From the NCBI GenBank assembly GCA_002412715.1, contig DHVP01000048.1:166417-230416 (forward strand): a DNA stretch of 64,000 bases, read 5' to 3'. The translations under genes were made by a program, and so were the position numbers. Below are positions 9,324 to 17,057 of this stretch, one piece after another (position 1 is the stretch's first letter; every line of letters begins with the position of its first letter). Source of the DNA: Deltaproteobacteria bacterium UBA5205 (GTDB lineage Bacteria; Desulfobacterota; Syntrophorhabdia; Syntrophorhabdales; Syntrophorhabdaceae). Under the pieces are notes generated by a model that had not been told where the DNA came from, searched no databases, and was given only the letters and a program-made list of their open reading frames with translations.

Positions 9324-9787
9324 AAAAACTCGTCAATGTCATTGATGCCACGAAAGATCTGAACATCCTGAGATCAAAAAGGGATTACAAACCGCTGTTC
9401 GAGGTGGTGGGTACATACCGGCTCATTGACGATGGCTTGAGACCCGAGGCCACCGTAATAATAAAAACCGAGAAAAAACAGATGCATGAGGCATCGACAG
9501 GAGTAGGCCCCGTTGACGCTCTGGCCAATGTCCTGAAGAAATCCCTTTCATCGATCTTTCCCGTGATCCAGGAAGTAAAGCTCGTCGATTTCTCTTCGAG
9601 GATCCACGATACACGATCGGGGACATCGGCAAGCGTGGAAGTGAATATAATCTTTTCTGATGGAGAAGCGGTCTGGAGCGTGGTCGCCATCTCGGAAAAC
9701 ATCAATATGGCCTCCTTCGTGGCCCTCATTGACGGCTTTGAATATGCGATCCTTGCGAAAAAGGTAGAAAGCTCACGGAAGAAATAG
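9320..9787 (+). CDS. Stand-alone LeuA-type (isopropylmalate synthase) regulatory domain protein
   Basis: This 155-residue protein has no catalytic barrel and matches only the LeuA_dimer allosteric domain. From about residue 40 it parallels the C-terminal domain of CimA next door: GVGPVDALANVLKKSL against GKGPVNALDNALRKAL, and VVAISENINMASFVALIDG against VGVSENIIEASWRALVDS. The start is a GTG overlapping the cimA stop, so the two are translated together. Inference: it may form mixed assemblies with CimA or LeuA and alter feedback by leucine or isoleucine. No catalytic role is supported. Confidence 0.85.
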   Translation: MKKLVNVIDATKDLNILRSKRDYKPLFEVVGTYRLIDDGLRPEATVIIKTEKKQMHEASTGVGPVDALANVLKKSLSSIFPVIQEVKLVDFSSRIHDTRSGTSASVEVNIIFSDGEAVWSVVAISENINMASFVALIDGFEYAILAKKVESSRKK

Positions 9788-9818
9788 GGACAGGAAATTC
9801 ATCGGTACCGAGAGGATC

Positions 9819-11339
9819 ATGTCTGTGAGTGACGACGGGAAGTACAACGTACCCGGGCAAATAGAATTCCCCCGGCAGCAGATGGGCGAATCCGAGAGAT
9901 CTCTCCATGCCATCCTTTCGGCATCTCCCATCGGGATCTGCCGCGTGCGCAGCAGTGTTTTCGAATGGGTAAACGACGCCATGTGCCGCATGACAGGTTA
10001 TCGGATGGAAGATTTCCAGGGAAAGAACAACCGCTTTCTCTTTGAAAAAGAAGAAGAACATACAAGGACGGCAGAGGCTCTCACATCCCGCGGCTGGGTG
10101 GAAACCACCTTCAGAAAAAAAGACGGGACCATAATCGACGTCCTGGCACAGGCAGCATCCATCGACGAGAAGTCGCAGATCGTCACCGTCACGGACATAA
10201 CTCACAGGGCCCGCGCTGAACGCGAACAGGCCAAGATCGGCAAACTTGAGTCCCTGGGCGTTCTTGCCGGCGGCATTGCCCACGACTTCAACAACATCCT
10301 GACCATGATCCTGGGAAACATCTCTCTGGGAAAAATGTACATGAACACGGACGCGCAAAGGGCAAAGGAAAAGCTGGAACTAGCCGAACAATCCATCACA
10401 CGGGCGAAGGACCTGACCCAACAGCTTCTCACCTTCTCCAGGGGAGGGGCCCCGATCACCAAAGTTTCATCGATTGCCGACCACCTTAAGGAGACGGCCC
10501 AGTTCACCCTCACCGGTACCGGCGTAACCTGCAGGTTCGACATAGCCGATGACCTTTTCCCTGTTGCCATCGATGAGGGCCAGATAAATCAGGCAATCGG
10601 CCATATCGTGATCAACGCCCATCAGGCGATGCCCGAAGGCGGTACGATACTGATTGCCGCCCAAAACGCGGTTCTCGAGAATGCCACACCGAACCTCACT
10701 GCCGGAAGACACATACACATATGCATCACCGACAACGGCATCGGCATTCCCGAAGAACACCTCGATCGCGTCTTCGACCCTTATTTCACCACAAAACAAA
10801 AAGGCAGCGGCCTCGGGCTTGCCATCTGTTATTCCGTTATAAAAAACCATCAAGGACACATAACCGTGGAATCTACGCTGGGTGTGGGAAGCACCTTTCA
10901 CATATATTTGCCGGTATGTGATGTACCATCTTCAGGGGAAAAAGGAGACAAACAGGACATGACCAGGGTGATCGGGGGAAACGTACTTGTTATGGATGAC
11001 GAAGAGGCAATCCTCGAGATAGTCGGCGACATCCTTGCCTACCATGGCTTCACGGTAGATTTCGCCCGCGACGGTGAAGAGGCCCTCTGTCTCTACCAGG
11101 AAAAGGGATACGACGCCGTGATCCTGGACCTGACCGTCCCCGGAGGGATGGGCGGCAGGGAGGCAATGAAGGAGCTTCTCCGCATAGACCCCATGGTACG
11201 TGCCATCGTGTCCAGCGGCTACTCGAACGACCCCATCATGTCCGATTACAGGCAATACGGGTTCAAGAACGTAATCGCCAAACCTTACGACCTGGAGGAA
11301 TTGGGCGAGGTGCTGCGCTCAGTGATGGGGGGAAACTGA
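9819..11339 (+). CDS. Soluble PAS hybrid histidine kinase with C-terminal receiver
   Basis: This 506-residue cytoplasmic sensor has no predicted membrane segment. A PAS domain covers about residues 25-130 (MTGYRMEDFQGK; DGTIIDVLA; VTDITHRA). The dimerisation box LAGGIAHDFNN holds the phospho-accepting His155. The ATPase domain follows with N box INQAIGHIVINAHQAM, TDNGIGIPEE and GSGLGLA. A receiver domain at about 388-505 has the acidic MDDE and the likely phospho-Asp437 in VILDLTVPGG, plus conserved Lys in IAKPYD. No DNA-binding output or separate response regulator is adjacent, so phosphate must pass elsewhere. GAGAGG precedes the ATG. Confidence 0.92.
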   Translation: MSVSDDGKYNVPGQIEFPRQQMGESERSLHAILSASPIGICRVRSSVFEWVNDAMCRMTGYRMEDFQGKNNRFLFEKEEEHTRTAEALTSRGWVETTFRKKDGTIIDVLAQAASIDEKSQIVTVTDITHRARAEREQAKIGKLESLGVLAGGIAHDFNNILTMILGNISLGKMYMNTDAQRAKEKLELAEQSITRAKDLTQQLLTFSRGGAPITKVSSIADHLKETAQFTLTGTGVTCRFDIADDLFPVAIDEGQINQAIGHIVINAHQAMPEGGTILIAAQNAVLENATPNLTAGRHIHICITDNGIGIPEEHLDRVFDPYFTTKQKGSGLGLAICYSVIKNHQGHITVESTLGVGSTFHIYLPVCDVPSSGEKGDKQDMTRVIGGNVLVMDDEEAILEIVGDILAYHGFTVDFARDGEEALCLYQEKGYDAVILDLTVPGGMGGREAMKELLRIDPMVRAIVSSGYSNDPIMSDYRQYGFKNVIAKPYDLEELGEVLRSVMGGN

Positions 11340-11366
11340 AAAAAAACCGCTTAAGCCGCCTGAATT

Positions 11367-12014
11367 TTACAACGTGAACCACCTTGGTTCGCTGAACAAT
11401 TTCGTGCTCCTCAATATGCGGTTCGTGTAGTTGGTGACAAACTCCCTTTTCAACCTGCCTGTCACCTTGCGGAACTCCTCGTTTCTCAAGAGACGGCCTA
11501 TATCCTCAGAGTCTTTGAATGTGGACTCAAGGACGATCTCGCAGAAACCTCCAAGCACTACATTCCAGCAATTCGTTACCTTGCCATACTCAATCTTTTG
11601 CATTGCGGGCAGGTATTCATTGATTACAAAATGTTCATATTCGCTTTTCATCTCGGGCTTTATATCGTAGTACTGATTGTATTTCCATACCCCTTTCTGG
11701 ATGGGATACCTACCCAGTTGTACCGTGCCGTCAGGCTCCAGAATGAGATTTTTGAAATTGATTACGTATTTCTTCAGAGCAAGGGTGAGGTCTTTGAAAC
11801 TTTTACCCGTAACGATTTTCGAAATATCATCCAGGCTTTCCGAAGAAAATGCGGCAATGATCCTCGGGCCGAATCCCACTTCAACGTAATATCCCCCTAC
11901 AGGGACAAGGCCAAGGGTCGTTATTTCCGGAAGGTATGTGTTAATGACGTACCGCGAATGTTCGGCCTCTTTTCCTTGAATAACGTCCCAGTATTGGAAA
12001 AATAAAATCGACAT
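11367..12014 (-). CDS. Unknown protein built of two tandem ~90-residue repeats
   Basis: I do not recognise a named family. The 215-residue protein is an internal duplication: YWDVIQGKEAEHSRYVINTYLP in the first half aligns with YYDIKPEMKSEYEHFVINEYLP in the second, and KSFKDLTLALKKYVINFKNLIL aligns with EEFRKVTGRLKREFVTNYTNRIL. The alternation of strand and helix segments and the size resemble a ferredoxin-like (dimeric alpha/beta barrel, NIPSNAP- or EthD-like) repeat; that is an inference. There is no signal peptide or membrane helix. The codon use looks more AT-rich than the neighbours, which may mean later acquisition. It is convergent with the hybrid kinase, with 27 bases between stops. 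Confidence 0.75.
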   Translation of the reverse strand: MSILFFQYWDVIQGKEAEHSRYVINTYLPEITTLGLVPVGGYYVEVGFGPRIIAAFSSESLDDISKIVTGKSFKDLTLALKKYVINFKNLILEPDGTVQLGRYPIQKGVWKYNQYYDIKPEMKSEYEHFVINEYLPAMQKIEYGKVTNCWNVVLGGFCEIVLESTFKDSEDIGRLLRNEEFRKVTGRLKREFVTNYTNRILRSTKLFSEPRWFTL

Positions 12015-12190
12015 ATCAGCCCCCTTTTGTTTTTCGGGCTACGGGCCGGCTTGCCCTGCCCCCGTTGCCGCCTTACCTCTCGCGTTAGTCTCTCCAGGTC
12101 CCCTGTGACCGGCGGGGAACGGATCACCCCCAGACTAAGACAATTGCAGCCTGCAGTAATGAAATAGGGCGTTCCAAACAGCCTTCACGG
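12015..12190 (-). other. GC-rich gap upstream of the tandem-repeat protein, possible folded leader
   Basis: The 176 bases between the exporter permease stop and the start at 12014 hold no convincing gene. Read on the minus strand it has several short complementary GC blocks (for example GGGGGCAGGG and CCCCTGTG) and ends with AAGGGGG before the ATG. A 68-codon frame crosses it but is probably chance. A structured 5' leader is possible; I could not match it to a known riboswitch. Confidence 0.3.
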
Positions 12191-13360
12191 TCATTTTGTC
12201 CTCAGCGCTTCCACGATATTCATATGTGCGGCCCTCAGGGCCGGCAGTACACCGCCGGCTAAACCCATCACTATTGCAAAGGCAATGGCCTTGACCGTTA
12301 TGTCGGTGGTCAGGGAAAATTTGAAGGCAAGCTCCGAAAAGGTCTGGAAATTTACCGTTGATACGGTAACAAGCTGCATGAAGGATGCGAAGAAGATCCC
12401 CGTGGCACCCCCGCACAGACCAAGAAGAAGGGCTTCCATCAGGAAAGAAAGGAGTATGCTTCTTCGCCGGAAGCCAAGCGCCCTCAAGGTGCCTATCTCG
12501 CCTATTCTGTTCGCCACCGCGGCATACATGGTGATCATCGCGCCTATGATCGCGCCGAGGGAGAAGATCAAGGTCAACGATATGCCCAGTATGCGCAGGA
12601 ACTTCGCCATCATCTCCGACTGTTCCAGGTAATAGCGGGTCTCGCGCTTCACCTCCTGGGTGAGGCGGGGGTTCGTCTCGATCCTTTTTTTGAAGGCATC
12701 GAACTGTGAGGGATCGTTCATCCGAAGAATCATCGATGAAAAGACCGGGCGCCTGAATGCCGGCATGAGTTGCTCTACGTCGCCCCAGATCTCCGAGGTA
12801 AAGCCCGTGTTCCCCGCATCGAAAACACCCGTGATCCGCCATTGCCGCGTTCCGAAGCGCAGTTCGTCTCCCAGGTCGGCCCCCTTGAAGCGCCGCGCGA
12901 CGCTCGACCCGACCACCACCTCCGACGAACCCATCTTCGGCATGCGCCCCCGGATGAGCCTTACCTGCGGACGCAGGGGAAGCGAACTCTTCTGGACACC
13001 CCGGATCGTGACGTTGGACACCTTGTCCGTGTCTTTCTTGGGAAGGCCTATGAGGACAACGAGCTCCTTCGCTATAAGGGGCTCTCCATCGGCGCCGGTG
13101 GCGACAATGGGGTCCGTTTCGATGATCCCTGCCTGTGCCCGGTCAACCCCGCTCTGAACCTCGGAGCCGGACCCCTTTCTTATTATGATGGCGTTGTCGT
13201 AAGAACCCGTTTCGACAAGGGTTTCCTGAAGGCCTTGGGCCAGCATGAGGATCGTCGTGAAGACAAAGACGACGAGGGCCATGCCGGCAACCGTCAGGAT
13301 CGTCGTAAGCCTGCGCGTCCAGAGGTTTCTCAGGCTGTAGGAAAAGGGGACGCCTTTCAT
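12191..13360 (-). CDS. MacB/FtsX-type ABC transporter permease (second subunit)
   Basis: This 389-residue inner-membrane subunit belongs to a tripartite-type exporter. The N-terminal helix (LTTILTVAGMALVVFVFTTILML) is followed by a large periplasmic MacB_PCD domain (about residues 45-240), then the FtsX domain with three C-terminal helices, including LGISLTLIFSLGAIIGAMITMYAAV and GEIGTLRALGF, the conserved coupling segment. It overlaps the upstream permease by 4 bases. As MacB-type permeases work as dimers, this and its neighbour probably form a heterodimer. Substrate unknown; candidates are lipids, lipoproteins, peptides or small toxic molecules. Confidence 0.9.
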   Translation of the reverse strand: MKGVPFSYSLRNLWTRRLTTILTVAGMALVVFVFTTILMLAQGLQETLVETGSYDNAIIIRKGSGSEVQSGVDRAQAGIIETDPIVATGADGEPLIAKELVVLIGLPKKDTDKVSNVTIRGVQKSSLPLRPQVRLIRGRMPKMGSSEVVVGSSVARRFKGADLGDELRFGTRQWRITGVFDAGNTGFTSEIWGDVEQLMPAFRRPVFSSMILRMNDPSQFDAFKKRIETNPRLTQEVKRETRYYLEQSEMMAKFLRILGISLTLIFSLGAIIGAMITMYAAVANRIGEIGTLRALGFRRRSILLSFLMEALLLGLCGGATGIFFASFMQLVTVSTVNFQTFSELAFKFSLTTDITVKAIAFAIVMGLAGGVLPALRAAHMNIVEALRTK

Positions 13361-14514
13361 TCTATCATCCTCAATCCGTCGGCAATCTTGACCTTAAGCG
13401 TCCGATATACCGGTATGATCGCCGCCAGGATGCCTACGCTAAGAGAAAAGACGATATCAAGCCAGATGGTCGCGGGTTCCACTTTGAAGACGGGGAAATA
13501 GGCCCCCATCGCCGCCGCAAAAGCGGTCGCCGCCGGAAAAGTGGCGGCAATGCCGACGGCGCACCCCATCATCGTGATGACGATGGATTCCCCCAGGATG
13601 AGCCCTGCGATGCGCCAGCCCCCGAAGCCCAGCGTCTTGAAGACGGCATATTCATTCGTGCGCTCCCTGACGGACATTCCCACCGTGTTTGCCACAACGG
13701 CGAGGATGATGATGATGACCACGAAGGAAACCAGCTCGATGGCCGTTATGATCGTATCGGACATTGCCACGAAGCCAAGGGTGAACGCCTTTTCCGTCTC
13801 GGTAATGGTCTCCGCGAAGGAATTCTTGAAAAGGCCGTCTATGTTGCCGGAAACGGATATCGCCCGGGCGGGGTCCTGAATACCGATCATGTAGAAGCCC
13901 ACCTGATCGGCCCTCGTCGGGGCCGTTTTTTTCAGACTCTCATTGAGGTAGTCCCAGTGGAACATGAAAACGGTTTCGTCCGCGTTGGGCTCCCTTCCCC
14001 GGTAAATGCCGCGCAGCACAAATTCCCAGTTGCCGGGATAGATGGTGCCCTTGAGGACAATCGTGTCCCCTATCTTCCATCCGAAGCGCCGTGCGAGTTT
14101 GCGTCCCGCGACAAATCCCTTCCGGTCGCGAAAGAACGCGATTTTCTGGTCATCGGGAATCGCATATTCGCGGTAGAGATCAAAATATGTCTTTGCATCG
14201 ACGGCAAAGTTGGCAAAAAAATTCTTCTCGTCGATATAAATGCCGCCAAACCAGTTTCCCCAGGATACTTCGGAGACCCCTTCGACCTGACGTATCCGGT
14301 CTTTGTAGGACAGGGGCAGGGAAAAGATGATGGAAACGGCGTTCCTGGTGACAAGACGGTAGGCCGACGATGCCTCCACGCCTGCATACCAAGCGTTTAC
14401 GACGGTCCTCAGGAGCCCGAAGGCAAGAAGGGCGATGGTGATGGAAAGGATCGTGAGTCCCGTGCGGAGCTTGTGCCTGAACGCATTTTTAAAGAGTATT
14501 TTGAGAATCTGCAT
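13357..14514 (-). CDS. MacB/FtsX-type ABC transporter permease (first subunit)
   Basis: The 385-residue membrane subunit has the same plan as the next gene: N-terminal helix (LRTGLTILSITIALLAFGLLRTVV), periplasmic MacB_PCD domain, and the FtsX region with VSFVVIIIILAVVANTVGMSVRERTNEYAVFKTLGF. The motif RTNEYAVFKTLGF is the cytoplasmic coupling loop that meets the ATPase. It overlaps the ATPase gene by 26 bases and the following permease by 4, so the four genes form one operon reading ATPase after the adaptor. Two distinct permeases, each without a fused ATPase, distinguish this from the single-chain MacB. Confidence 0.9.
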   Translation of the reverse strand: MQILKILFKNAFRHKLRTGLTILSITIALLAFGLLRTVVNAWYAGVEASSAYRLVTRNAVSIIFSLPLSYKDRIRQVEGVSEVSWGNWFGGIYIDEKNFFANFAVDAKTYFDLYREYAIPDDQKIAFFRDRKGFVAGRKLARRFGWKIGDTIVLKGTIYPGNWEFVLRGIYRGREPNADETVFMFHWDYLNESLKKTAPTRADQVGFYMIGIQDPARAISVSGNIDGLFKNSFAETITETEKAFTLGFVAMSDTIITAIELVSFVVIIIILAVVANTVGMSVRERTNEYAVFKTLGFGGWRIAGLILGESIVITMMGCAVGIAATFPAATAFAAAMGAYFPVFKVEPATIWLDIVFSLSVGILAAIIPVYRTLKVKIADGLRMIE

Positions 14515-15190
14515 TTGTCAGGATTCCCTTGTCGAGATGTCTGATGACGTGTGCCTTTCTTGCGGCGCGCGGATCGTGCGTGACCATGATGATCGTCTTT
14601 TTTGACTCCTGGTTCAAGCGGTCCATGAGATCCATGATCTCCTCGGCGGAGATCCTGTCGAGGTCGCCCGTCGGTTCGTCGGCAACGAGTATCGTGGGGT
14701 CGGTGACGATTGCACGCGCTATGGCGACGCGCTGCTCCTGCCCGCCGGAAAGCTGCCCCGGATAGTGGTCCATCCGGTCGGCGAGGCCCACGACCTTAAG
14801 CGCCATCTCGACGTGCGCCTTGCGTTCCGCCCGTGAAAGAGGCGTCAGGATCAGGGGCAATTCCACGTTCTCAAAGGCGGTCAGCACGGGGATAAGGTTG
14901 TAAAACTGGAAGATGAAACCCACGTTGAGCGCCCGCCACCCTGCAAGCTCCGTTTCGGACAGGGTCGTGACATCGACGCCCCCTATGATGATGGAACCGC
15001 TGTCCGGCTGATCGATGCCGGCGATGAGATTGAGGAGCGTGCTCTTCCCCGAACCGGACGGACCCATGAGGGCGAGGAATTCGCCCTCGGCAATATCGAA
15101 GCTGATATCGTTGAGAACGGGGATAGTCTGATCTCCCCGATGATAGGATTTGTTGAGCCCGTTTATGGAAACTATGATACCGGAATCCAT
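14489..15190 (-). CDS. MacB/LolD-type ABC transporter ATPase
   Basis: The 233-residue ATPase shows Walker A GPSGSGKSTLLN about residues 41-52, the Q-loop region FIFQFYNLIPVLTAFENVELP, signature LSGGQEQRVAIARAI, Walker B LVADEPTGDLD and the H-loop MVTHDPRAA. The NLIPVLTAFENVELP segment is typical of the LolD/MacB mechanotransmission class. Its start codon directly abuts the adaptor stop, and its end overlaps the first permease. The signature Gln-Glu (SGGQEQR) is a mild change from the usual SGGQQQR. Confidence 0.95.
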   Translation of the reverse strand: MDSGIIVSINGLNKSYHRGDQTIPVLNDISFDIAEGEFLALMGPSGSGKSTLLNLIAGIDQPDSGSIIIGGVDVTTLSETELAGWRALNVGFIFQFYNLIPVLTAFENVELPLILTPLSRAERKAHVEMALKVVGLADRMDHYPGQLSGGQEQRVAIARAIVTDPTILVADEPTGDLDRISAEEIMDLMDRLNQESKKTIIMVTHDPRAARKAHVIRHLDKGILTNADSQNTL

Positions 15191-16408
15191 CTATTGCTCG
15201 TTGATCTTCACCCGTGAGCCATTCTTGAGGCGCCCGGGAGGATTGAGGACCGCTTTGTCACCGGAAGCCGCGCCGCTTGTGATCTCCACCATGTCGCCGA
15301 AGACGGCGCCGGTGGTCACCGCCGTCATAACGGCCCGCCCCTGCCTCACAAGAAAGACAAATTTCTTTCCGTTCCTCTCCACCACGGCTTTACCGTTCAC
15401 GGCCGTTCGCGGCTTTTTCTCATCCCCGGTGACCTCCCGGGAGAGGAAGGCCACCTTCGCGCTCATCTCGGGAAGGATCCTGCTGTCAAGGTGGTTGAAA
15501 TTGACCTTTACCATAACCGTCGCCTTGGTCCTGTCCGCTGTGGGAACGATCATATGGACAGCGCCCTCGAAACGGGTGTCCGGTATGGCATCGAGCTGTA
15601 TCTGGCATGGCTGGCCGAGTTTCAGTTTCCCGAGATTCGACTCCGAAACGTCCGCCTCTACTTTTAACGATAACATGTCCGCCAGCGTAACGACGGCCGC
15701 CTTGGCGGTTGCCGCGGCGCCGATCGGCGTGACGATGTCGCCGATATCGGCATTCTTGGTAAGAACCACGGCATCAAAAGGTGCCCGTATGTATGTATAT
15801 TCCAGCGAGACCCGGGCCTCTCGCAGCGCCGCCTGGTTCGCCCCCACCGAAGACTCGGCACCCGAAACGGCCGCCCGGGCCTTTTTGAACCGGGCCTCAG
15901 CCGCATCGTAAACGGATTTTGTGGTGAACTCCTTTGCGAGCAGGCGCCTCTCGCGTTCGAAGTTCACTTTGGCGTCGTTGAGTTCCGCACGTGCCTGGTC
16001 CACGGACGAACGGGCGACATTCAGGTTGGCCTCGGCCTGCCGCACTGCCGCTGCAAGATCGGCATTTTCCAGGCGTGCCAGGACCTGATCCTTTTTTACC
16101 TTGCTCCCCTCTTCGACAAACAGCTCTTCAAGCCTTGCCGTTATCTTTGAAGCAACCGCCGCTTTTCGCTGGGGTACCACATAGCCGCTCGCATTGAGGA
16201 GCGTGAATGATTGCGCCGGGTAGAACTGCTGGACGCTCACTACGTCCACCCTGGCAGCCGGCGAGAATACCCCGGTGACCGCAAGGATAATGACGAGTAT
16301 CACGAGCGCCCCGGCCGCAATGTAAACAATCTTTCTGCGGCTCCTTACCTTGCGGAATGCCGGTCGGGTCTTGTCTATTTTCAGCTTCGAGAGGTCTTCG
16401 TCGGCCAT
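15191..16408 (-). CDS. Periplasmic adaptor (HlyD/MacA-type membrane fusion protein)
   Basis: The 405-residue adaptor links the inner-membrane ABC pump to an outer-membrane channel. A cytoplasmic start is followed by a single helix (IVYIAAGALVILVIILAVTGV), a lipoyl half-motif (VVPQRKAAVASKITARLEEL), a long coiled-coil hairpin rich in Ala (about residues 95-190), the second lipoyl half (YIRAPFDAVVLTKNADIGDIVTP) and beta-barrel and membrane-proximal domains. The start at 16408 (MADEDLSK) is preferred over an in-frame ATG at 16474, which overlaps the -35 box of a good promoter. No TolC-like gene is adjacent, so the outer channel must lie elsewhere. Confidence 0.92.
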   Translation of the reverse strand: MADEDLSKLKIDKTRPAFRKVRSRRKIVYIAAGALVILVIILAVTGVFSPAARVDVVSVQQFYPAQSFTLLNASGYVVPQRKAAVASKITARLEELFVEEGSKVKKDQVLARLENADLAAAVRQAEANLNVARSSVDQARAELNDAKVNFERERRLLAKEFTTKSVYDAAEARFKKARAAVSGAESSVGANQAALREARVSLEYTYIRAPFDAVVLTKNADIGDIVTPIGAAATAKAAVVTLADMLSLKVEADVSESNLGKLKLGQPCQIQLDAIPDTRFEGAVHMIVPTADRTKATVMVKVNFNHLDSRILPEMSAKVAFLSREVTGDEKKPRTAVNGKAVVERNGKKFVFLVRQGRAVMTAVTTGAVFGDMVEITSGAASGDKAVLNPPGRLKNGSRVKINEQ

Positions 16409-16445
16409 AGTGGGTTTATCCAAATAACAGCAATATAAGTAGTTA

Positions 16446-16474
16446 ATGTTAAACGACAGATAGGCCCCTGTCAA
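16446..16474 (-). promoter_or_regulatory. Sigma70-type promoter of the exporter operon
   Basis: Minus strand: -35 TTGACA (16469-16474), 17-base spacer, -10 TAACAT (16446-16451). The predicted leader is about 30 bases to the ATG at 16408. It supports that start because the alternative upstream ATG is part of the -35 box region. Confidence 0.6.
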
Positions 16475-16505
16475 TACCTGCCTGGTGCCGCAAAGCTTGA
16501 TCCAC

Positions 16506-16534
16506 TTGAAAATTCGTCGTTTTTACACCATAAT
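16506..16534 (+). promoter_or_regulatory. Sigma70-type promoter of the NusG paralogue, leaderless
   Basis: Plus strand: -35 TTGAAA (16506-16511), 17-base spacer, -10 CATAAT (16529-16534). The expected transcript start, about 7 bases later, falls on the ATG at 16541, so the mRNA should have no 5' leader. There is no ribosome binding site. Confidence 0.6.
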
Positions 16535-16540
16535 AGAATG

Positions 16541-17041
16541 ATGGAAACAAGAAACTGGTACGTGGTAAACACAAAAGCACGGAATGAGGAACGGGCTGCG
16601 TTGAACCTGGCGCAGGGAGGTATCGATGTGCTGGCTCCAAAGCTGCAATTCAGGCGCTGGCGGGAAGGAAAGTTCACAGACATCATCGAACCCATGTTTC
16701 CGGGGTACATCTTCGTCAAATTTCATCCCATTGACGAGTTTCGCCTCGTCAAATATACCCGCGGCATAAAGACCATCGTCAACTTCAACGGCAGGATAAT
16801 CCCCCTTCAGGAAGGGCTCGTCGATTATATACGGGAACGTCTCACGGAGGGCGTGGCCACGGTGGAGAAAAAGACCTTCCAGAAGGGTGAAAAGATCATC
16901 ATCCAGGAAGGGCCCTTCAAGGGTTTCAGCGGAATTTTCGAACAGGAGCTTGACAGCAAGGAAAGGATCGCCATTCTCCTGGAAGGGGTCGATTATTGCG
17001 CGCGCATGGAAATTGACCGCGAACTGGTAACGAAAGCATGA
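16541..17041 (+). CDS. NusG-family transcription elongation factor paralogue
   Basis: The 166-residue protein is a specialised NusG relative (RfaH/UpxY/LoaP-like) expected to bind RNA polymerase and act on elongation of chosen transcripts. The NGN domain opens WYVVNTKARNEERAALNL and contains MFPGYIFVKFHP; the KOW domain is at about 115-165 with the core EGPFKGFSGIF. It differs from housekeeping NusG, which normally sits beside secE and ribosomal genes. An ATG three bases upstream (16538) is possible, but the promoter places transcription start at 16541. The stop lies 16 bases before the likely hflX start, so the two may be cotranscribed. Confidence 0.88.
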   Translation: METRNWYVVNTKARNEERAALNLAQGGIDVLAPKLQFRRWREGKFTDIIEPMFPGYIFVKFHPIDEFRLVKYTRGIKTIVNFNGRIIPLQEGLVDYIRERLTEGVATVEKKTFQKGEKIIIQEGPFKGFSGIFEQELDSKERIAILLEGVDYCARMEIDRELVTKA

Positions 17042-17057
17042 CACACAGAGGTACGCC

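Noticed and set aside
12015..12190. c-di-GMP (GEMM) or cobalamin riboswitch
   Set aside because: A GGGCAAGCC string recalls GEMM but the other conserved blocks are absent.
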